10,594 bases of DNA from Betaproteobacteria bacterium (lineage in GTDB: Bacteria; Pseudomonadota; Gammaproteobacteria; Burkholderiales; Burkholderiaceae_C). The position numbers were made by a program, and so were the translations under genes. Positions 6,217 to 10,594 of this stretch are shown here, piece after piece. The number at the start of each line of letters is the position of its first letter. The stretch's first letter is position 1. Under the pieces are notes generated by a model. That model saw nothing but the letters and a program-made list of their open reading frames with translations, did not search any database and was not told where the DNA came from. The stretch spans positions 1 through 10,594 of the forward strand of contig RFWA01000057.1 in assembly GCA_009922295.1 (NCBI GenBank), given 5' to 3'.

Positions 6217-6996
6217 CTACTTTTTCGATCCATCCTGCGCCACCGTCGTCACGCCACGCATACGCAGTGCGTAGCCGTCCTGGTGGCGCAAATCCGCCGT
6301 CTCCAGCGCCTCGGGCTTGCGCCCGTAACGCGCACTGACCTTGGTCAAGGTCTTCAGGAAAGCCTGGGTGCGGGCCCGTACCTCGGGCAAGGTACCGGCG
6401 CCGAGTTCGATCACCGCGCCGGTGTCGAGCCGTGCTCGCCAACTGCCCCGGCCGCTGAGTTCGAGCTGTTCCAGCAACAGGTCCACAGGCTCGAACACCG
6501 GCTGGAGCCCCTGAAATGCCTCCCAGACCTGGGCCGACTGGCTGTCCGGCCCCTGCAATCGGGGCAGGTCATCGTGCTCCACCTCGCCAACGTTGGCCTC
6601 AAACACCTCGCCAAAACTGTTGACCATGCGGGACTCTCCCTCCGGCCCCCAATAGGCCACCGCCCGATGCTCCTCCAGTTGGACCCGCAAGCGGTTAGGA
6701 AACTCACGCCGCACCACCGCCTGGCGCACCCAGGGCACCGCCTCAAAAGCGACTCGGGCTTGGGCGAGGTCGAGCGTGAAAAATGTCCCGCGCAGATGCG
6801 GCGCAACGTTGGCGCGCAAGGTCAAGCTGTTGTTGTGGGTGACATCGCCAGTGACGGTAATGCCGCGAATGGCAAAAACCGTATGCCGCGACACAAAGAT
6901 AGCTGTGCTCGCCAGCGCCATCACGGCCAGGACGGCCCACAACACTTGCGCCGTGCGTTGCATCAGCCGGATGTCGACAGGCAGGGGCTTGTTCAT
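6217..6996 (-). CDS. ftsQ: Cell division protein FtsQ
   Basis: FtsQ is a bitopic inner-membrane protein that joins FtsB and FtsL and links the cytoplasmic ring to periplasmic septal synthesis. The protein has 259 residues. A short cytoplasmic N-terminus (1-14) is followed by one membrane helix (about 15-35). A POTRA domain (about 42-112) starts FAIRGITVTGDV and contains the motif WVRQAVVRREFPNRLRV. A beta domain follows to about residue 250, including LRHQDGYALR. The ATG at 6996-6994 overlaps the ddl stop as ATGA. The open frame continues 23 codons upstream into ddl, but that leader (rich in Gly, Ala and Cys) is an out-of-frame reading of ddl and would precede a normal FtsQ start. Translation is probably coupled to ddl. 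Confidence 0.95.
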   Translation of the reverse strand: MNKPLPVDIRLMQRTAQVLWAVLAVMALASTAIFVSRHTVFAIRGITVTGDVTHNNSLTLRANVAPHLRGTFFTLDLAQARVAFEAVPWVRQAVVRREFPNRLRVQLEEHRAVAYWGPEGESRMVNSFGEVFEANVGEVEHDDLPRLQGPDSQSAQVWEAFQGLQPVFEPVDLLLEQLELSGRGSWRARLDTGAVIELGAGTLPEVRARTQAFLKTLTKVSARYGRKPEALETADLRHQDGYALRMRGVTTVAQDGSKK

Positions 6997-7973
6997 GGCA
7001 TTGCCCCGACCGCAGCAGGCGCCCGCGCATAGTCCAGCGTAGCTTGCGCCAGCACTGCCATACACAGGGCCGGGTAGTCGATGCCCGCGGCCCGTGCGGA
7101 CATCGGCACCAGTGAGTGACTGGTCATGCCGGGCGAGGTGTTGATCTCCAGCAGAAAGGGCTGGCGGTCACTGGCCCGGATCATCAAATCGGCGCGGCCC
7201 CAGCCACGGCAACCCAGCGCGCGGTATGCCGCCAGCACGATGCGGGAAATTTCGGCTTCCTCGGCCGCGGGCAGGCCGCTGGGGCAGTGGTACTTGACCA
7301 CATCGGTGAAGTATTTGTTCTGGTAGTCATAGGCGCCCTGCGGCGCCTGGATACGCACCACCGGCAGCGTATGGGCCTGCGCCCCACTGCCCAGCACCGG
7401 GCAGGTCACCTCGTCGCCCTCAATGAAAGCCTCGCACAGCACCTCGGCGTCGTAGCCAGCGGCCAGTTGAACTGCTGGCGCCAACTGGTCAGACTGGGTG
7501 ACCTTGCTGACGCCGATCGACGAGCCCTCGTGCGGCGGCTTGACGATCAGCGGCAAGCCCAACTGCCGGCATACTGCACCCAATTGGTCGGTTGGCAGTA
7601 CCTCCCCTGGCAGCACCACATGCGCCGGTGTCGGCAGGCCTTGCGCCTGCCAGAGTCGTTTGGTCATGACCTTGTCCATGGCGATGCTCGACGCCATCAC
7701 GCCCGAGCCGGTGTAGGGCATTCCGAGCATTTCCAGCGCGCCCTGCACCGTGCCGTCTTCACCGAAGCGGCCGTGCAGGGCAATGAAGCAGCGGGCAAAG
7801 CCGTCGCGCCGCAATTCGGCCAGATCACGCTCGGCCGGGTCAAAAGCGTGGGCATCGACACCCAATGAGCGCAGGGCCTGCAGCACGCCCTGGCCAGACA
7901 TCAGCGAGACCTCGCGCTCGGCTGAGGCGCCGCCCATCAGCACGGCCACTTTTCCGGGATCAAATTGGCTCAT
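6993..7973 (-). CDS. ddl: D-alanine--D-alanine ligase (DdlB type)
   Basis: Ddl joins two D-alanines using ATP. The dipeptide is added to the peptidoglycan precursor by MurF in the cytoplasm. The protein has 326 residues with the ATP-grasp fold. Motifs in order: GGASAEREVSL (14-24, Glu19 matching E. coli DdlB Glu15), ALHGRFGEDG (65-74), MDKVMTK (99-105), VKPPHEGSSIGVSKV (144-158), YDYQNKY (215-221), GWGRADLMI (257-265) and LLEINTSPGMTSHSLVPM (274-291), which carry the Mg and substrate ligands. The ATG at 7973 overlaps the murC stop as ATGA. An AGGAGG at 7989-7984, inside the end of murC, lies 10 bases upstream. The position between murC and ftsQ matches ddlB in the standard dcw cluster. Confidence 0.97.
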   Translation of the reverse strand: MSQFDPGKVAVLMGGASAEREVSLMSGQGVLQALRSLGVDAHAFDPAERDLAELRRDGFARCFIALHGRFGEDGTVQGALEMLGMPYTGSGVMASSIAMDKVMTKRLWQAQGLPTPAHVVLPGEVLPTDQLGAVCRQLGLPLIVKPPHEGSSIGVSKVTQSDQLAPAVQLAAGYDAEVLCEAFIEGDEVTCPVLGSGAQAHTLPVVRIQAPQGAYDYQNKYFTDVVKYHCPSGLPAAEEAEISRIVLAAYRALGCRGWGRADLMIRASDRQPFLLEINTSPGMTSHSLVPMSARAAGIDYPALCMAVLAQATLDYARAPAAVGAMP

Positions 7974-9400
7974 GGCCCTTTTCCCTCCTGGGCTTTGCGC
8001 TCTTTATTTGATAGCAGTTCCAGCACGCGGGCTGGCACGCCGCCGATGGAGCCCGCACCCATGCACAAGACCACGTCACCGGCACGGGCGTGGTCGGCAA
8101 TCGCTTGCGGCAGATCGGCAATATCGTTAATAAACTGGGGCTCCAGCCGGCCTGCCACTCGCAGCGCGCGCGCCAGGCTGCGGCCGTCGGCGGCCACGAT
8201 AGGCGCTTCGCCAGCTGCATAGACCTCAGTCAACAGCACTGCATCGGCCTGCCCGATGACCTTGACAAAGTCCTCAAAACAATCGCGGGTTCGGCTGTAG
8301 CGGTGAGGCTGAAAGGCCAGCAACAGGCGCCGACCTGGGAAGGCGCCGCGCGCCGCCGCCAGCGTGGCCGCCATCTCGACCGGGTGATGACCATAGTCAT
8401 CAACCAGGGTAAAACTGCCGCCCCTGGTCGCAACCTCGCCATAGCGCTGGAAGCGGCGGCCCACGCCCTTGAAATGAGCCAGTGCCTGCTGGACGGCGTC
8501 GTCTGGCACATTGAGCTCGACGGCCACCGCGATCGCCGCCAGCGCATTGAGCACGTTGTGTCGGCCCGGCAGGTTGAGCACCACGGGCAGATCAGGCAGC
8601 ACCACGCCGTTACGGCGCTGCACCGTGAACTGCATCTGCCCGCCCACCGCTTGCACCTCAACAGCCCGCACCTGAGCGCCCTCTTCGAAGCCGTAGCTGG
8701 TGACGGGGCAGGTGACCTGGGGCACGATGTCCCGGATGGCAGGGTCGTCAGTGCACAGGATCGCCGTGCCATAAAAAGGCATGCGGTGCAGAAAGTCAAC
8801 AAAGGCCTGTTTGAGCCGACCAAAGTCATGGCCGTAGGTCTCCATGTGGTCGGCGTCGATGTTGGTCACCACCGCCATCACCGGTAGCAGGAACAGGAAC
8901 GAGGCGTCAGATTCGTCGGCCTCGACCACGATGTGATCGCCCTGTCCCAGGCGGGCGTTGGCGCCGGCGCTGTTGAGCCGGCCGCCGATCACGAAGGTGG
9001 GGTCCAGGCCGGCCTCGACCAGCACGCTGGCCACCAGGCTGGTGGTGGTGGTCTTGCCGTGGGTGCCAGCGATCGCGATGCCCTGCTTCAGGCGCATCAG
9101 CTCGGCCAACATCAGGGCGCGCGGCACCACGGGGATGCGGCGCTCGCGGGCGGCCAGTACCTCTGGGTTGTCGGCACGCACGGCGGTTGACGTAACGACC
9201 GCGTCAGCGCCGTCCACATGGCTGGCCAGATGACCCACCTGGGTCTGGATCCCCAGCCCCGCCAGCCGGCGCAGTGTGGCGCTGTCGGCCAAGTCAGAGC
9301 CAGAGATCTGGTAGCCCAGGTTCAGCAGCACCTCGGCAATGGCCGACATGCCAGCACCGCCAATGCCGACAAAATGGATATGCCGCACGGCGTGTTTCAT
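7970..9400 (-). CDS. murC: UDP-N-acetylmuramate--L-alanine ligase MurC
   Basis: MurC adds the first amino acid, L-alanine, to UDP-MurNAc in the cytoplasm, using ATP. The protein has 476 residues. Its Rossmann-like UDP-binding start HIHFVGIGGAGMSAIAE is at 7-23. The Mur-ligase P-loop GTHGKTTTT is at 112-120, EADESDASF at 161-169 and TNIDADHMETYG at 179-190. The C-terminal domain contains DDYGHHPVE and AFQPHRYSRT, which bind ATP and position the amino acid. The chosen ATG at 9400-9398 (MKHAVRHIHFVG) overlaps the murG stop as ATGA. The frame is open six codons further, from 9418, but that part lies inside murG and has no support. The 3' end carries the ribosome site of ddl. Confidence 0.97.
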   Translation of the reverse strand: MKHAVRHIHFVGIGGAGMSAIAEVLLNLGYQISGSDLADSATLRRLAGLGIQTQVGHLASHVDGADAVVTSTAVRADNPEVLAARERRIPVVPRALMLAELMRLKQGIAIAGTHGKTTTTSLVASVLVEAGLDPTFVIGGRLNSAGANARLGQGDHIVVEADESDASFLFLLPVMAVVTNIDADHMETYGHDFGRLKQAFVDFLHRMPFYGTAILCTDDPAIRDIVPQVTCPVTSYGFEEGAQVRAVEVQAVGGQMQFTVQRRNGVVLPDLPVVLNLPGRHNVLNALAAIAVAVELNVPDDAVQQALAHFKGVGRRFQRYGEVATRGGSFTLVDDYGHHPVEMAATLAAARGAFPGRRLLLAFQPHRYSRTRDCFEDFVKVIGQADAVLLTEVYAAGEAPIVAADGRSLARALRVAGRLEPQFINDIADLPQAIADHARAGDVVLCMGAGSIGGVPARVLELLSNKERKAQEGKGP

Positions 9401-10470
9401 GGGGTCAAGGCCTCGCAAGCGGCCACCAAGGCGGTGGTAGCCTCGGTTTTGGCCATTTCACGGGCCCGCGTGGCACAGGCCAGCAGCTCAGCACGTGTCA
9501 AGGCGGCGAGCATGGCGGCCAGGTGCTGCGGGGTCAGAGCCGGCTGTGGCAGCAGCCAGCCCGCGCCCTGGCTGACCAAAAAACGGGCGTTGTGGGTCTG
9601 GTGATCGTCCACCGCCGACGGGAATGGGACGAAAACCGCCGCCGCGCCGATGGCGGCCAGCTCGGTCACGGTGCTGGCGCCGGCGCGGCAGATCACCAGG
9701 TCGGCCTGGGCAAAGGCCTGCGCCGTGTCATCGATGAAGGGCGTGAGCTCGGCTTGAACGCCAGCCGCTGCATAGTTGGCGCGCAGGTCGTCGATCTGCC
9801 GTTGACCGCTTTGGTGCGTGACGGTCGGCCGTTGCTCGGGCGGCAACAGCGCCAAGGCGCGCGGCACGATGTCATTCAGTGCGCGGGCGCCCAGGCTACC
9901 GCCCAGCACCAGCACCCGCAGCGGTCCGCTGCGTCCGGCAAAACGCTGCGCTGGCTCGGCTATCCCAAGAAAAGCACTGCGCAGCGGGTTACCTACCCAT
10001 AGCCCCTTGGCCAAAACCTGGGGGAAGGCCGTGAAGACGGCATCGGCAACGCCGGCCAGCACCCTGTTGGCCAGGCCCGCAACCGAGTTTTGCTCATGCA
10101 GAACCAGCGGCTTGCCCCACAGCACACCCATCATGCCGCCCGGAAAGCTGATGAAGCCGCCCAGACCCACCACCACGTCTGGCTTGACCCGGCGCACCAC
10201 CTGCAGCGCCTGCCAGAAGGCCCGCAGCAGCCTAAGCGGCAACAGCGCCAGTGTGCCTAGGCCTTTGCCACGCACGCCCGAGAAATTAATGGCTTCAAAA
10301 GCAAATCCCTGCGACGGGACCAGCTGGCTTTCCATGCTGGGCTGGCTAGGGCTGCCGGTGCCACCCAGCCAGTGCACGCGCCAGCCGCGTTCGCGCAGCG
10401 CATGCGCCACCGCCAACCCCGGGAAGATGTGACCACCCGTGCCGCCGGCCATGATCAAGGCGCTTTTCAT
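9397..10470 (-). CDS. murG: UDP-N-acetylglucosamine--N-acetylmuramyl-(pentapeptide) pyrophosphoryl-undecaprenol GlcNAc transferase MurG
   Basis: MurG transfers GlcNAc to lipid I to form lipid II at the inner face of the cytoplasmic membrane. The protein has 357 residues with two Rossmann-like halves (GT28). G-loop 1 is GGTGGHIFPGLAVA (9-22, with the conserved His14). G-loop 2 is GLGGFISFPGG (102-112). HEQNSVAGLANR is at 125-136. A third Gly-rich loop, LGGSLGARALN, is at 189-199. The donor site CRAGASTVTELAAIG (261-275) includes Glu270, matching E. coli Glu269. Residues 36-46 (GGTGSPSQPSM) look several residues longer than I expect for this loop, which usually reads WLGT..xME. The ATG at 10470 overlaps the ftsW stop as ATGA. 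Confidence 0.97.
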   Translation of the reverse strand: MKSALIMAGGTGGHIFPGLAVAHALRERGWRVHWLGGTGSPSQPSMESQLVPSQGFAFEAINFSGVRGKGLGTLALLPLRLLRAFWQALQVVRRVKPDVVVGLGGFISFPGGMMGVLWGKPLVLHEQNSVAGLANRVLAGVADAVFTAFPQVLAKGLWVGNPLRSAFLGIAEPAQRFAGRSGPLRVLVLGGSLGARALNDIVPRALALLPPEQRPTVTHQSGQRQIDDLRANYAAAGVQAELTPFIDDTAQAFAQADLVICRAGASTVTELAAIGAAAVFVPFPSAVDDHQTHNARFLVSQGAGWLLPQPALTPQHLAAMLAALTRAELLACATRAREMAKTEATTALVAACEALTP

Positions 10471-10594
10471 ACCCGCCCCCCGTGCATCAGGATGCGGTTT
10501 TCGTGGTCTATGCGCAGCACAACGGCGATCGCTATCAGGTTAACCAGGATGGCAGAGCCGCCGTAGCTCATGAGCGGCAGCGTCAGACCCTTGG
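10467..10594 (-). CDS. ftsW: 3' end of FtsW, septal peptidoglycan polymerase, partial
   Basis: The last 41 residues of an open frame enter from the right edge. They read KGLTLPLMSYGGSAILVN, then a hydrophobic helix, then LRIDHENRILMHGGRV. The PLMSYGGS segment and the Arg/Glu-rich cytoplasmic tail after the last helix are characteristic of FtsW in the SEDS family. FtsW polymerises lipid II at the septum together with FtsI. RodA shares the SYGGS-type motif, but the position directly before murG fits FtsW. The stop TGA at 10469-10467 overlaps the murG start. The 5' end lies outside the window. Confidence 0.95.
   Translation of the reverse strand, partial: KGLTLPLMSYGGSAILVNLIAIAVVLRIDHENRILMHGGRV

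Noticed and set aside
5962..7032. 356-codon open frame on the plus strand, opposite ftsA and ftsQ
   Set aside because: It spans two real genes antisense and has no domain. Its His/Leu/Arg-rich composition fits a shadow frame.
7116..8887. Plus-strand open frames opposite ddl (7116-7868) and murC (8090-8887)
   Set aside because: Both mirror well-supported genes on the other strand and show no protein family features.
1..10594. An undescribed system such as a defence island, phage or mobile element
   Set aside because: All strong coding frames are known housekeeping envelope, division and repair genes apart from one small membrane protein. There are no transposases, integrases, tRNA-flanked repeats or CRISPR-like spacing.

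Overview
The window is GC-rich chromosomal DNA from a Gram-negative betaproteobacterium, most likely Burkholderiales and probably the Comamonadaceae or a close relative. The grounds are the division and cell-wall (dcw) gene order on the minus strand, lpxC directly behind ftsZ, the FtsZ tail ending EIPAFLRKQAD, and a TonB-domain gene next to mtgA behind what looks like the end of an RNB-type ribonuclease. The family placement is inference from remembered protein and gene-order patterns, not from a search.

Left part (1-2360, plus strand): the 3' end of a gene that is probably an RNB-family exoribonuclease, then a TonB C-terminal-domain protein, the monofunctional peptidoglycan glycosyltransferase mtgA, and the Holliday junction resolvase ruvC. 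The first three overlap as GTGA and ATGA and look like one translationally coupled unit. ruvC follows after 20 bases.

Right part (2399-10594, minus strand, read right to left): ftsW (3' end only), murG, murC, ddl, ftsQ, ftsA, ftsZ, lpxC and a 58-residue two-helix membrane protein. From ftsW to ftsQ every junction is a 4-base ATGA overlap. The only sizeable gap is the 159-base ftsA-ftsZ spacer, which carries an inverted repeat and an AT-rich stretch before ftsZ. The two gene blocks converge across 38 bases between ruvC and the small membrane gene.

The genes mostly serve envelope growth and division. MurC and Ddl make and supply parts of the peptidoglycan precursor, MurG completes lipid II, and FtsW and MtgA are glycan polymerases. 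FtsZ and FtsA form the cytoplasmic division ring, FtsQ links it to the periplasmic machinery, and LpxC commits carbon to lipid A. RuvC, the ribonuclease and the TonB-like protein are neighbours without an obvious direct role in division.

I found no RNA gene, mobile element, CRISPR array or phage-like sequence, and no convincing new system. Coding sequence is nearly continuous, and no gene-free stretch exceeds 300 bases. Points worth a second look are small: the uncharacterised membrane protein after lpxC, the orphan TonB-like protein, small insertions in MtgA and MurG, the odd lpxC start site, and the ftsA-ftsZ spacer.
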